Shown one piece after another: positions 9,104-18,527 of a stretch of 64,000 nt of DNA. The DNA lies in NCBI RefSeq assembly GCF_000686885.1, contig NZ_JMLU01000005.1:100637-164636 (forward strand), in the 5' to 3' direction. This stretch comes from Flavobacterium sasangense DSM 21067 (lineage in GTDB: Bacteria > Bacteroidota > Bacteroidia > Flavobacteriales > Flavobacteriaceae). The first letter of the stretch is position 1; the number at the start of each line of letters is the position of its first letter. The notes beneath the pieces are model-generated. The model made no database searches, had not been told where the DNA came from, and saw only the letters and a list, made by a program, of their open reading frames with translations. A program made the position numbers and the translations under genes.

Positions 9104-9430
9104 TCATTTACCCATCACTTTTAGCAGCACGTCGCGTTCGGTTTTAACCAGTTTTAGTTCTTCTTCCAGCTCGGCAATGCGTTGATTTTTGGCTTCAAAT
9201 GGGTTAGTAGTGGTGGTGTATTCGGGCGGAAGCATTAGTGCAATATCCATAAAAAAATTGTGTTTTAGGTGCGTGCAAAGCGTTACCAATGTTTTGGTTT
9301 GCAAGCTTTCACATTTTTGATAGCGTAGTATTCCCGATGTAAAAATGCCCATGTGGCGTGCCAGTGCAGCACGGCGTGTGCGGTGTTTTTCGAAATGTTG
9401 GGTGAGTAGTTGTCCGATGTTGATGTTCAT
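9104..9430 (-). CDS. Small HTH-like protein with C-terminal coiled coil
   Basis: 108 aa. Residues 1-60 (RRAALARHMGIFTSGILRYQ) look like a divergent XRE-type helix-turn-helix; residues 78-105 (NQRIAELEEELKLVKTERD) form a leucine-heptad coiled coil suited to dimerisation. No family recognised with certainty. Upstream is a TATTTTTG box and a very AT-rich 270-bp stretch. Probably a transcriptional regulator. Confidence 0.65.
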   Translation of the reverse strand: MNINIGQLLTQHFEKHRTRRAALARHMGIFTSGILRYQKCESLQTKTLVTLCTHLKHNFFMDIALMLPPEYTTTTNPFEAKNQRIAELEEELKLVKTERDVLLKVMGK

Positions 9431-9466
9431 GGCTTTTGTGTTTGTGAATTTCTAACATTAGTACAT

Positions 9467-9474
9467 CAAAAATA
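9467..9474 (-). promoter_or_regulatory. -7 box TATTTTTG
   Basis: The reverse complement of 9467-9474 fits TAnnTTTG about 37 nt before the 9430 start. Confidence 0.45.
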
Positions 9475-9744
9475 CTATTTTATTTTAAATTATTGTTTAA
9501 TAAATTAATGATTTTGATTATTTAATAAATATTAAATTATATTAAATAATAGTTTTTGTTGTTTTTATTAAAATTAATATATTTTTAATTATCTATTTTT
9601 AATATTTAATAATAATTTTAGTTTATTTATTTAAAATTAATATTAGGTTAAATGTTAAATATGTTTATTTAGTTATCATTTTTAATTACTAAATAAACAA
9701 TTTTTATATAATATGGTTTAAAACTATGTTAGCCATAGAACAAA
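9475..9744. other. Extremely AT-rich non-coding stretch
   Basis: Roughly 270 bp made almost wholly of A and T, with repeated TTTAATATT, AATTATTTAA and TAAATAA words, between a putative regulator promoter and a terminator. No ORF and no clear palindrome. It may be a protein-binding or bent promoter region. Confidence 0.5.
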
Positions 9745-9782
9745 AAAAAATCCGACAATATTTGAAACATTGTCGGATTTTA
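9745..9782 (-). terminator. Intrinsic terminator
   Basis: AATCCGACAAT (9749-9759) pairs with ATTGTCGGATT (9769-9779), with A-runs on the left that become the U-tract for the minus-strand 9804 gene. Confidence 0.8.
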
Positions 9783-9803
9783 AAAAACAAGAATTTTGTG
9801 CAG

Positions 9804-10298
9804 TTAGATGGTGTTGTTTGCGTTTCTGCCTGTGCCGTTTCCTTGAGCTTCATATCGGGGTTTTAGTTTGTCTACCGATGCTTTGGCGTTGGCTATGCCG
9901 CTGTCGTTTGCGGTTCTAAAAGCGTTGTAAATAACGTTAGCTTGCCCGTATGCCTCGTGCCCAGCAATGCGTTTGGCGTCGGCAATGCGTTGCAATGCGT
10001 TGTTCAAGGCACTTTCCATTTGGTCCAGTTGGTCAAAAACGGTTAAATCGTTTTGCATGTTGGGCAGGCTAACAAAGCCTGGCAAAATACCCGCTCCATT
10101 AAGCTGGGCTTCAATTAGGCAATCTTCGGCAAACACTTTGTTTGCCACATTAATGGCGTTGTAGCTCAAGCGTTGCTCATCGGTTAGTGTAGTGTTTGCC
10201 GGAATTTTCGACAAAATTGTGTTAACACTGGTGTTAATTGCCGTAATGTCGGCAGGTGTAATCACTACATTAATTCGGTTTTCAGATAAATTTGACAT
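9804..10298 (-). CDS. Small helical protein, unknown function
   Basis: 164 aa, no signal peptide. It opens SENRINVVITPADITAINTS, followed by amphipathic helices and a Gly/Asn-rich tail. Codon use is notably richer in G and C than neighbouring genes. No family recognised. Together with the 9104 regulator it resembles the arrangement at 62281-63391, where a small helical protein also sits beside an HTH protein. Confidence 0.6.
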   Translation of the reverse strand: MSNLSENRINVVITPADITAINTSVNTILSKIPANTTLTDEQRLSYNAINVANKVFAEDCLIEAQLNGAGILPGFVSLPNMQNDLTVFDQLDQMESALNNALQRIADAKRIAGHEAYGQANVIYNAFRTANDSGIANAKASVDKLKPRYEAQGNGTGRNANNTI

Positions 10299-10440
10299 AG
10301 CGTAATTTTTTTAAAAGTTAATACTAATTTCAAAAATAAAAATAAAAAATTAATTTCCAAACACTTAACTATCAATATTTAATATTAAAAATAATAACAA
10401 TTTAATAACAGAAATTTTTTTTTATCCCTCAAAAATAAAC

Positions 10441-10448
10441 TATGTTTG
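10441..10448 (+). promoter_or_regulatory. -7 box TATGTTTG
   Basis: TAnnTTTG match with a leader of about 54 nt before the ATG at 10507. Confidence 0.5.
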
Positions 10449-10506
10449 TATGCTTTTAATTCCCCTACAAAAAGCACCATTTTTTTAAAAATTATTTTTG
10501 AATATT

Positions 10507-13500
10507 ATGAAAACAAAATTATTCTTTTTAGCGTTTTTAACCAGTTTGTTGAGTTGGGGGCAGATTACAGAAGGATTTGAGTCTGGATTGTCTACTTCTG
10601 GATATGTTACTACTGCAACTTTATCTAGTGGTACATGGACTGGAGTAGATGCTTTATTGAGAACAACCAATAAAAATTCTGGTACTTATGGTTGTCAAAT
10701 CAAGGCTACTACTGGAGTTATGAACACACCTAGTTTAAATACTTGTGGTGTTGTTAAATTTTGGGCAAATAAAGTAACACAAGTTTCTAAAACCATTGGA
10801 GGAACTACTACTACATTAACCGCAACTGCAGGGTCTACAGTTGGAGCATTTACGGAATATACTGTAACAGTGAATGATGCTAGTACTGCTATTATTATTT
10901 CTATTAAAAATACAACAACAGGTGTAGGGTATATAGATGATTTTTCTTCAACTGTTTATTCAGCTGGTCCAGCCCCAATCCTTGCCATAACACCAGCAAC
11001 TACCAATTTAGGCAGCTCGTGTGTAGGTACACCTACAACAGCGGTAACTTATACTATTACTAATAGTGGAACAGTAGATGCAGCAGGTGTAACCGTAGTA
11101 AGCAGTGGTACGCACAATACTAACTTTGTGGTTTCGGGTTTATCGAGCACTACAATTGTTGCAGGTGGTACAGCTACCTATGTGGTAACATTTACACCTT
11201 CTGCCACTGGCACAAGAAACGCTACCATTACTGTGGCAAGTGCAACATCGGGTAGTAATTCGCCTTCAACAGCATTAACAGGTACGGGTAATGCATCGAT
11301 AGCACAAGCGGTAACTTCTGGTGGTGGTGCAACGGCTGTATTAGATGTTTCTGCAACCTTAAACGGTAATGTTACAACTCTTGGTGTTTGCCCTGCAAGT
11401 ATTCAAAAGGGATTTGTTTATTCTGAAACTGCAGTAAACAATTTACCTGCAAATGCAGGTATTGGTGTAACAACTACTTCAGGTGTTGCAGTAGGTGGGA
11501 CTGGAACTTATAGTGAAGGAATTGTTGGCCTAAGCCCAAATACAAATTATACCTACCGTGCTTATGTTTTTGATGGTGTAAATTATACTTATAGCCCGAT
11601 TAGAACTTTTACTACAATAGGGGTTCCGGTTGTTTCAAATGGTTCTTTTTCGGGAACGTCAGGTACGGCAATTACAACATTTAATTTGTCAACACTTTCA
11701 ACAAATTCACCTACAAGTTATGCAATTACGAGCGGTGTGTTACCAGTTGGTTTGTCTTTAAATACAACTACTGGTGCTATTACAGGAATGCCTACAGATA
11801 CAGGAACGTTTACTATTAATTTTTCTGCAACCAATGTAATAGGTACAAGCGCAACATCTGGAATTGTAACTATAACTATAAATCCAACACAAAATTCTGA
11901 TATTGTTGCTGTAGCGGGTTCGTCACCTGCAACTATTTCAAGCACAGTAAATACGACAACTATTTCAACAGTTACTGATGGTGTTCAAGCATGGTCTTTT
12001 ACTATTAGAGATGGAGGAGCTTCTTCGGATGCAGATAATTTACCAACAACATTAACAGCATTAACTATTACGCAAGGAGGAGCAAATAGTATTTCTAATT
12101 GGACACATGCTATACAGTCAGTTGCCTTGTTTGATGGATCAACATTCGTTGCTAATGGAACTATAAACGCAAATAATATTGTTTTTTCTGGAATATCAGT
12201 TCTTGCACCAGATAATGGTTCAAAAACATTAACTATGCGATTATCATTAACTTGCCCATTAGGTACATCAGCAGTTGATGGTAACGACTTTGATTTTTCA
12301 ATAACACAAGCAAATATTACATTTTTAACAACAGGTTCTGGCAAAAACTCAGGTGCACCTGTTGCATCAACACCAGACAATGCTGTAAATTTTATTGAAG
12401 TTCTTGCTACCTCTTTAAGTTTTACAACTCAACCTTCTTCTACTGGGGTAACAGTTGCAATGCCTAATGTGGTTGTTACAGCTACAGACGCTTGTGGTAA
12501 TAGAGATCTTAATTTTACTGGAGCTGTTACATTGAATAGTACAGGCACAATAACAGGAGCTCCATTGAGTGTAAATGCTGTTGCAGGAGTGGCAACTTTT
12601 TCTAACATTATTCATTCGGTTATTGGAACAAATTATCAAATGACGGCAAGTGCAGTTGGCTTAACTAACGGATTGAGTAATCTTTATGATATTTTCGCTA
12701 TTACACAACTTCAAAGAGGAGATTTAGCAATTATTGCTGTTAATACAGATATAGGTTCTGGAACCGATCAAATTGCTTTTGTTTGTTTTGAAGATATTCT
12801 GCCGGGTACCACAATTTTCTTAACAGATAACGGTTATGAACGACAATTTTCGGGTCTTTGGGGTGGTACAGAAGGTTTAGTCACGATTACTAGAACAGGA
12901 TCTGTTTTACCAAAAGGTACCATCGTGGTTTTTGAGTCAACTACGGCTAATGTAACAAGTCCATCACATTTTGATATTTACACCTGTGGAAGTCTTGATG
13001 CTAACTGGAATAAAACGGCATTAAGTGGTACTTCAATTGGAGGATTCAGCTTAAATTCAGATGATGATATTTGGATTATGCAAGGTGGTACTTGGATTAA
13101 TGATACAGGTCATCAAAGTACGTACAATGGAAATGTTCTTTATGGTTGGTCTGAAAGTGGATGGAATACAGCACCTGGAGGAGCTTCACAAGACACTAGA
13201 TGGTCTACTGTTATTGATGGATTAGAATGTTATACTACTAATGTTGTAGGGAACGCTAAAGTGAAATTTAATGACCCTATAAATCCAGATTTTTCAACTT
13301 TAACAAATGGTCGATTTGATTGGATTGCTTTAATAAATAACTCTGCAAATTGGGATACTTATATATCAAACGCAACCTACATTGCTGGTGGTTATGATTA
13401 TAAAGGGTCAACAGTATGCCCTGCTTTAACGGTAGCCGGAAATACTTATATTAACGGAAAGTGGACAGGTAAACAAGATACCAACTGGTTCAATTGTGGA

Positions 13501-15561
13501 AACTGGGATACTTTGGTAGTTCCTGATGAAACAGTAGATGTTTTAGTTGGCGATAACACATTCGATAGACAGGCAATTGTAGATATAACAGAACCTTTTG
13601 CTGCCTATTATGGAAATATTGCGAAAGCAAAAAACTTAACGATTACAGGTGAAAAAGTAGAAGTAACTAGTAATGTTAATAATAAACTCGAAGTGCATGG
13701 TAATTTACTTATAGATTTACCCTCAGGAGTTTTAGACATGGACGATAGTAATGCAGGTACTGCTGATGGTCAATTGTATTTGTTTGGGAATTGGACAAAT
13801 AGTGTTGGAAATGCAGCATTTTCAGAAGGAAATGGAACAGTTTATTTTACAGGAACTTCTCCACAAATAATAAATAACGTTACACCATTAGGAACAGAAG
13901 TTTTCTACAATGTTGTGTTAAATAATTCTTTTGACACTAGTGTTTCTAATGATTTAGTTGCGGAAGGAAATTTAGTAATTAATTCAGGAAGAGTTTTAAA
14001 TATTGATGGTGCTGGTTATGTTAGAGTAAACAATAGATTAACTCATAATGGAGATTTAACCATTCAAAATAACGGACAATTTATTCAAGTAAACGAGACT
14101 GATACTAATGATGGTGTTTACACAGGAACAAAATTTCAAGTAAATAGAACGGCTCAAGTTCGCAATTTAGATTATGTATTTTGGAGTTCACCTGTTGAGA
14201 ATTTTGCAGTGACAAGTTTACCAAATGCATACCGCTATTATTGGAATACTTTAGCAGCAAATGCGAATGGGACATTAGGAAACTGGGCAAATGCATCTGG
14301 TAACATGACCAAAGGACAAGGATATATAGCAAGAGCATCTAATGGTGCTACAACAGCTCAAGCAATGAATCTTATTTTTTCTGGTAAACCAAATAACGGA
14401 GCATTTACTTTACCAATTCAAAGAGGAATTTTTGATGGAGCTGATTATGATGCGGAGCCAGCTAATTCAAATAATGTGTTTACAACCAAATATGATGATA
14501 ACTGGAATTTAGTTGGAAACCCTTATCCTTCAGCCATTGACGCCGAAGAGTTTTTAGTAGCCAATCAAACTAAAATTGAAGGTGCTGTTTGGGTTTGGAC
14601 ACATGGGTTATTACCAACATCTATTACTGATCCATTTTACAACAATTATCAATACAATTATTCTGCAACAGATTATATCAAATATAATGGTTTAGGTTCT
14701 ACAGATCCTGATACTTTTGCTGGAAAAATTGCTTCTGGGCAAGGGTTTATGGTTAATATGTTACATGTTGCTTCTACACCAAATACAATCGATTTTAATA
14801 ATAGTTTTAGAACTGGTGTAGGGTATGCAAATTATAACAATAGTGATTTCTTTAGAAATGCATCTGTTGCTGAATCATTTGAAGACCAGGAAAAACACAG
14901 AGTGTGGTTAGATGTTGTTAATACAACCACAGGTCAATCCGATAGAACTTTATTAGGGTATGCTTCAAATGCAACTTATGGAAGGGATCATTTCTACGAT
15001 TGTATTCATAAACCAAATACAACGATTAGTTTCTATTCATTAATTGATAAAGAACCGTTCATAATTCAAGGTAGAAGTCTTCCATTTGATGTGAATGATA
15101 GAGTTCCTATGGGATTAAGTGTAGGTGCTACAAGTAACATTACAATTGCAATAAGAAAAGCTGATGGGATATTTGCTCAAGGGCAAACAGTATATTTAGA
15201 AGATAAACAGTTAAATATAATTCATAATTTATCGACAGCACCTTATGTATTTACGTCTAATGCAGGGATCTTTTCAGAGCGTTTTATTATTAGATACACA
15301 AATGAAACATTAAGTAACGATGACTTTGAAAACGATTCTAATATATTGATTTCGTCTTCAGATGTAATTACGGTTCAGGCAACAAATCAAAGTATTCAAA
15401 GTGTGCAGATTCACAATGTGTTAGGGCAATTATTGATCAACGAAAAAGAGATTAATGCAGAAACATTTGAAATTAACACGCTACAAAAAAATAAAGCGCC
15501 ATTACTTATTCAAGTTACCCTTGAAAATGGTAAAAAAGTTTCTAAGAAATTGATTTTTTAG
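10507..15561 (+). CDS. Large T9SS-secreted surface protein with Ig-like domains
   Basis: 1684 aa from the ATG at 10507; the frame can be extended three codons to a TTG, but MKTKLFFLAFLTSLLSWGQ is a complete signal peptide. Domains in order: an adhesin-like beta domain (about 20-155), a choice-of-anchor D/ASH domain (about 160-265), a fibronectin-like segment (about 270-370), a putative Ig domain containing SGVLPVGLSLNTTTGAITG (about 375-465), further Ser/Thr-rich beta domains, an LQRGDLAIIAVNTD segment of unknown type (about 740) and a C-terminal T9SS sorting domain ending KKVSKKLIF. Probably exported across the outer membrane and surface attached or released. Its ligand is unknown. Confidence 0.87.
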   Translation: MKTKLFFLAFLTSLLSWGQITEGFESGLSTSGYVTTATLSSGTWTGVDALLRTTNKNSGTYGCQIKATTGVMNTPSLNTCGVVKFWANKVTQVSKTIGGTTTTLTATAGSTVGAFTEYTVTVNDASTAIIISIKNTTTGVGYIDDFSSTVYSAGPAPILAITPATTNLGSSCVGTPTTAVTYTITNSGTVDAAGVTVVSSGTHNTNFVVSGLSSTTIVAGGTATYVVTFTPSATGTRNATITVASATSGSNSPSTALTGTGNASIAQAVTSGGGATAVLDVSATLNGNVTTLGVCPASIQKGFVYSETAVNNLPANAGIGVTTTSGVAVGGTGTYSEGIVGLSPNTNYTYRAYVFDGVNYTYSPIRTFTTIGVPVVSNGSFSGTSGTAITTFNLSTLSTNSPTSYAITSGVLPVGLSLNTTTGAITGMPTDTGTFTINFSATNVIGTSATSGIVTITINPTQNSDIVAVAGSSPATISSTVNTTTISTVTDGVQAWSFTIRDGGASSDADNLPTTLTALTITQGGANSISNWTHAIQSVALFDGSTFVANGTINANNIVFSGISVLAPDNGSKTLTMRLSLTCPLGTSAVDGNDFDFSITQANITFLTTGSGKNSGAPVASTPDNAVNFIEVLATSLSFTTQPSSTGVTVAMPNVVVTATDACGNRDLNFTGAVTLNSTGTITGAPLSVNAVAGVATFSNIIHSVIGTNYQMTASAVGLTNGLSNLYDIFAITQLQRGDLAIIAVNTDIGSGTDQIAFVCFEDILPGTTIFLTDNGYERQFSGLWGGTEGLVTITRTGSVLPKGTIVVFESTTANVTSPSHFDIYTCGSLDANWNKTALSGTSIGGFSLNSDDDIWIMQGGTWINDTGHQSTYNGNVLYGWSESGWNTAPGGASQDTRWSTVIDGLECYTTNVVGNAKVKFNDPINPDFSTLTNGRFDWIALINNSANWDTYISNATYIAGGYDYKGSTVCPALTVAGNTYINGKWTGKQDTNWFNCGNWDTLVVPDETVDVLVGDNTFDRQAIVDITEPFAAYYGNIAKAKNLTITGEKVEVTSNVNNKLEVHGNLLIDLPSGVLDMDDSNAGTADGQLYLFGNWTNSVGNAAFSEGNGTVYFTGTSPQIINNVTPLGTEVFYNVVLNNSFDTSVSNDLVAEGNLVINSGRVLNIDGAGYVRVNNRLTHNGDLTIQNNGQFIQVNETDTNDGVYTGTKFQVNRTAQVRNLDYVFWSSPVENFAVTSLPNAYRYYWNTLAANANGTLGNWANASGNMTKGQGYIARASNGATTAQAMNLIFSGKPNNGAFTLPIQRGIFDGADYDAEPANSNNVFTTKYDDNWNLVGNPYPSAIDAEEFLVANQTKIEGAVWVWTHGLLPTSITDPFYNNYQYNYSATDYIKYNGLGSTDPDTFAGKIASGQGFMVNMLHVASTPNTIDFNNSFRTGVGYANYNNSDFFRNASVAESFEDQEKHRVWLDVVNTTTGQSDRTLLGYASNATYGRDHFYDCIHKPNTTISFYSLIDKEPFIIQGRSLPFDVNDRVPMGLSVGATSNITIAIRKADGIFAQGQTVYLEDKQLNIIHNLSTAPYVFTSNAGIFSERFIIRYTNETLSNDDFENDSNILISSSDVITVQATNQSIQSVQIHNVLGQLLINEKEINAETFEINTLQKNKAPLLIQVTLENGKKVSKKLIF

Positions 15562-15581
15562 TCTATAACTGTATATGTTTT

Positions 15582-15615
15582 AAAAGCCCAATCGTTAAAG
15601 ATTGGGCTTTTTTTA
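15582..15615 (+). terminator. Intrinsic terminator
   Basis: AAAAGCCCAATC and GATTGGGCTTTT form a 12-bp stem with a 6-nt loop and a T-tract. Confidence 0.9.
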
Positions 15616-15636
15616 TTTCATTTGAAATCAATTTTG

Positions 15637-15644
15637 TATTTTTG
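15637..15644 (+). promoter_or_regulatory. -7 box TATTTTTG
   Basis: TAnnTTTG match about 20 nt before the M20 peptidase start. Confidence 0.5.
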
Positions 15645-15664
15645 AACTTTATCAAACAATCACA

Positions 15665-17053
15665 ATGGACAATATAAAACAATACGTTCAAGAAAATAAA
15701 GAACGTTTTTTAAACGAATTAATAGAACTTTTAAAAATACCATCAGTAAGTGCTGATAGCGCTTATGCTCACGATGTAGTATTAACAGCCGAGGCAGTTA
15801 AAGCAAGTTTAGAAAATGCAGGTTGCGATTTCGTAGAGCTTTGCGAAACACCAGGTTATCCAATTGTTTACGGAGAAAAAATCATCGATAAAAATTTACC
15901 AACAGTTTTAGTGTACGGACATTATGATGTGCAACCACCAGATCCAATGGAATTATGGACTTCGCCACCTTTTGAACCTGTAATTAAAACAACAGAAATT
16001 CACCCAGAAGGAGCTATTTTTGCTCGTGGGGCTTGTGATGATAAGGGACAAATGTATATGCACGTTAAAGCGTTTGAGTACATGATTCAAAACAATTGCT
16101 TGCCATGTAACGTAAAATTCATGATTGAAGGGGAAGAAGAAGTAGGTTCAAAAAGCTTAGGATGGTTCGTAGAAAGAAATCAAGAGAAATTAGCGAATGA
16201 TGTAATTTTGATTTCAGATACGGGAATGATTTCTAACCAACAACCATCTATTACAACAGGTTTGAGGGGTTTAAGTTATGTTGAAGTCGAAGTTACTGGA
16301 CCAAACAGAGATTTACACTCAGGATTATATGGTGGAGCAGTAGCGAATCCAATTAATGTATTAACCAAAATGATCGCTTCGTTACATGATGAAAACAATC
16401 ACATTACTATTCCTGGTTTTTACGATAAAGTAGAAGAATTATCTGCTGCTGAAAGAGCTGAGATGGCAAAAGCACCTTTCTCATTAGAGAAATACAAAAA
16501 AGCTTTAGATATCGAAGATGTTCACGGAGAAACGGGTTATGTTACCAATGAAAGAAACTCAATTCGTCCAACTTTGGATGTTAATGGAATTTGGGGTGGC
16601 TACACAGGTGAAGGAGCTAAAACGGTTATCGCAAGTAAAGCATATGCTAAAATTTCAATGCGTTTAGTACCAAATCAAGATTGGGAAGAAATCACGGAAT
16701 TGTTCAAAAAACATTTCGAAAGTATCGCACCTAAATCTGTGAAAGTGGTAGTAAAACCGCATCACGGTGGACAAGGTTATGTTACACCTATCGATAGCGT
16801 TGGTTATAGAGCTGCGAATAAAGCATATACCGAAACATTTGGCGTTCCTGCAATTCCGGTTCGTTCTGGTGGAAGTATTCCTATTGTGGCGTTATTTGAA
16901 AAGGAATTAAAAAGCAAAACTATCTTAATGGGATTTGGGTTAGATAGCGATGCAATTCACTCGCCAAACGAACATTTTGGGGTTTTTAATTACTTAAAAG
17001 GAATCGAAACCATTCCATTATTCTACAAGTATTTCACAGAAATGAATAAATAA
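15665..17053 (+). CDS. M20 family dipeptidase
   Basis: 462 aa. Di-zinc metallopeptidase motifs are visible: YGHYDVQPPDP (first metal His and Asp), ARGACDDKGQ (bridging Asp), IEGEEEVGS (catalytic Glu pair), ISDTGM and the C-terminal HSPNEHFG. The YDVQPPDP and lid-domain LHSGLYGG signatures match the M20 carnosinase/CNDP-like dipeptidase subgroup. No signal peptide, so it probably degrades dipeptides in the cytoplasm. A terminator begins at the stop codon. Confidence 0.93.
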   Translation: MDNIKQYVQENKERFLNELIELLKIPSVSADSAYAHDVVLTAEAVKASLENAGCDFVELCETPGYPIVYGEKIIDKNLPTVLVYGHYDVQPPDPMELWTSPPFEPVIKTTEIHPEGAIFARGACDDKGQMYMHVKAFEYMIQNNCLPCNVKFMIEGEEEVGSKSLGWFVERNQEKLANDVILISDTGMISNQQPSITTGLRGLSYVEVEVTGPNRDLHSGLYGGAVANPINVLTKMIASLHDENNHITIPGFYDKVEELSAAERAEMAKAPFSLEKYKKALDIEDVHGETGYVTNERNSIRPTLDVNGIWGGYTGEGAKTVIASKAYAKISMRLVPNQDWEEITELFKKHFESIAPKSVKVVVKPHHGGQGYVTPIDSVGYRAANKAYTETFGVPAIPVRSGGSIPIVALFEKELKSKTILMGFGLDSDAIHSPNEHFGVFNYLKGIETIPLFYKYFTEMNK

Positions 17054-17084
17054 AAAAAATCCCGATGCAAATCGGGATTTTTTT
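17053..17084 (+). terminator. Intrinsic terminator
   Basis: AAAAATCCCGAT/ATCGGGATTTTT stem with a GCAA tetraloop, directly after the M20 stop. Confidence 0.9.
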
Positions 17085-17105
17085 GTCTTGTATATGTCGC
17101 ATTTA

Positions 17106-17171
17106 TATCCCGTACATATCCCATACATATCCCGTACATATCCCGTACATATCCCGTACATATTCCGCATA
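17106..17171. repeat. 11-bp tandem repeat, six units
   Basis: Unit TATCCCGTACA repeats without gaps at 17106, 17117 (one G to A change), 17128, 17139 and 17150, with a degenerate sixth unit (TATTCCGCATA) at 17161. The array lies between two convergent genes. A short minus-strand frame translates it as repeating GYVRDMY but has no support as a gene. Confidence 0.9.
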
Positions 17172-17231
17172 TGAAATATTGGAAATTATTTTTATTTAAC
17201 CAAATCATTTCAATAAAATGCTTTTTCAATT

Positions 17232-18527
17232 CTAATTAAGAATCCAGTTGTTATGTCTAAAATAATCCCATTCGGCTTTTGCCATGTCATAATTGGGATC
17301 AATTAAACTTTTATATTCTTTTCTATTAATACTGTTTTTACACTCGATGTAAATAGCAATGGGTTTGCCTTTGTATTCTTCTTTGATTCTTTGACAGTAT
17401 TGCCAAATGAAATCGGGTTTAGTGGCTAAATTTTGCGCTTGTTTATCAGTAAGGTTTTTTCGGTAATCGTAAATAGAAACATTTCCCGTTTTTAAATCCT
17501 TAATCTGGATTGTGATAAAGCCATTTCGCTCGCGTAGCATCATGCGCCAGCTCAACCGATGACCTTCTTCTGTCCAAAGTACATCCCCTTCAATAAAATG
17601 ATGACGAAGCGGAAGTAAAAGTTGTATAATTAAATAAGGAACCATCAAAACGTATACGATTCTTTTTCTGTAGAAACTTTGAGGTAAATTTTCATTTTCA
17701 ACACTTGGCTTCTTTCTAAGGAATATTTTCCGAATAGTTTCGGGTTCGTAAAAAAACAAAGCAAAAGTTAAAGCAAAAAAAGGAAAAATACCGATTTGCA
17801 ATGTTATCGCATTGAAGATATGAAATACCAGTGATGTAAGTAAAGCTAAAGTTCTAGTTTTTTTAAAAAGAAGTAAAGGTACTACCAAAAGATCAAATAA
17901 AATTCCAGCATAAGCAATAAATAAATAAAACCACTTTTGGGAGAAAAGTTCTAAAAAAAATGGTCTTGTGGTAGTTCCTGCTAGTAAGTTTTTTGTGAAT
18001 GTTCCGTCAAGCCAATCGGGATAAAATTTTGCAATTGAAGCGTAAAAGTAAACAATGGAAATTTGAATGATAAAAAGTAAATTTATCCAATATGGCATTG
18101 TTTTTTCCTCTGAAACTCGATTTTGTTTCACATCAAGCGAAACATATCGATTTGCGGGAAGAAAAATCATCAAAAAACTAATTAAAAGTAATAAGTAATA
18201 GTGATTGTTATAAGATGATTTTTGCATGAAATAAGCACCAGCCCACAAAAGGGTATAAGCAATAATGGCAACACGATATCGATATCCAACCATTATGGCT
18301 AATCCGAAGATTCCCATAAGAGCAAAATATAAATACATGCCAAATCCTGGCAAAGGTTGAAGCCATTCAAAACCAATAAATGAAAAAGTGAACTCGGGGT
18401 CAATCAAAACTCGTTTAACCCAACCAGTAAAAATAGCACCAAAACTTTCACAAGCAACTAAAAACCCAAAAAATATTCGGAAAACGACTAATGGACTGTT
18501 ATCGATTGCTTTGAAAAGAAATTTCAT
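17232..18527 (-). CDS. HTTM domain membrane protein
   Basis: 431 aa with about eight hydrophobic segments in the first 290 residues and a soluble C-terminal domain (about 310-431). The VVFRIFFGFLV opening and MQKSSYNNHYYLLLLISFLM segment fit the HTTM (vitamin K-dependent gamma-carboxylase-like) family. Biochemical role in Bacteroidota is unknown. Its ATG overlaps the ribF stop by 4 nt, so it is translated from the ribF transcript. Confidence 0.85.
   Translation of the reverse strand: MKFLFKAIDNSPLVVFRIFFGFLVACESFGAIFTGWVKRVLIDPEFTFSFIGFEWLQPLPGFGMYLYFALMGIFGLAIMVGYRYRVAIIAYTLLWAGAYFMQKSSYNNHYYLLLLISFLMIFLPANRYVSLDVKQNRVSEEKTMPYWINLLFIIQISIVYFYASIAKFYPDWLDGTFTKNLLAGTTTRPFFLELFSQKWFYLFIAYAGILFDLLVVPLLLFKKTRTLALLTSLVFHIFNAITLQIGIFPFFALTFALFFYEPETIRKIFLRKKPSVENENLPQSFYRKRIVYVLMVPYLIIQLLLPLRHHFIEGDVLWTEEGHRLSWRMMLRERNGFITIQIKDLKTGNVSIYDYRKNLTDKQAQNLATKPDFIWQYCQRIKEEYKGKPIAIYIECKNSINRKEYKSLIDPNYDMAKAEWDYFRHNNWILN

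Noticed and set aside
17023..17229. Minus-strand frame with GYVRDMY repeats
   Set aside because: It is the translation of the 11-bp tandem repeat and overlaps the terminator.
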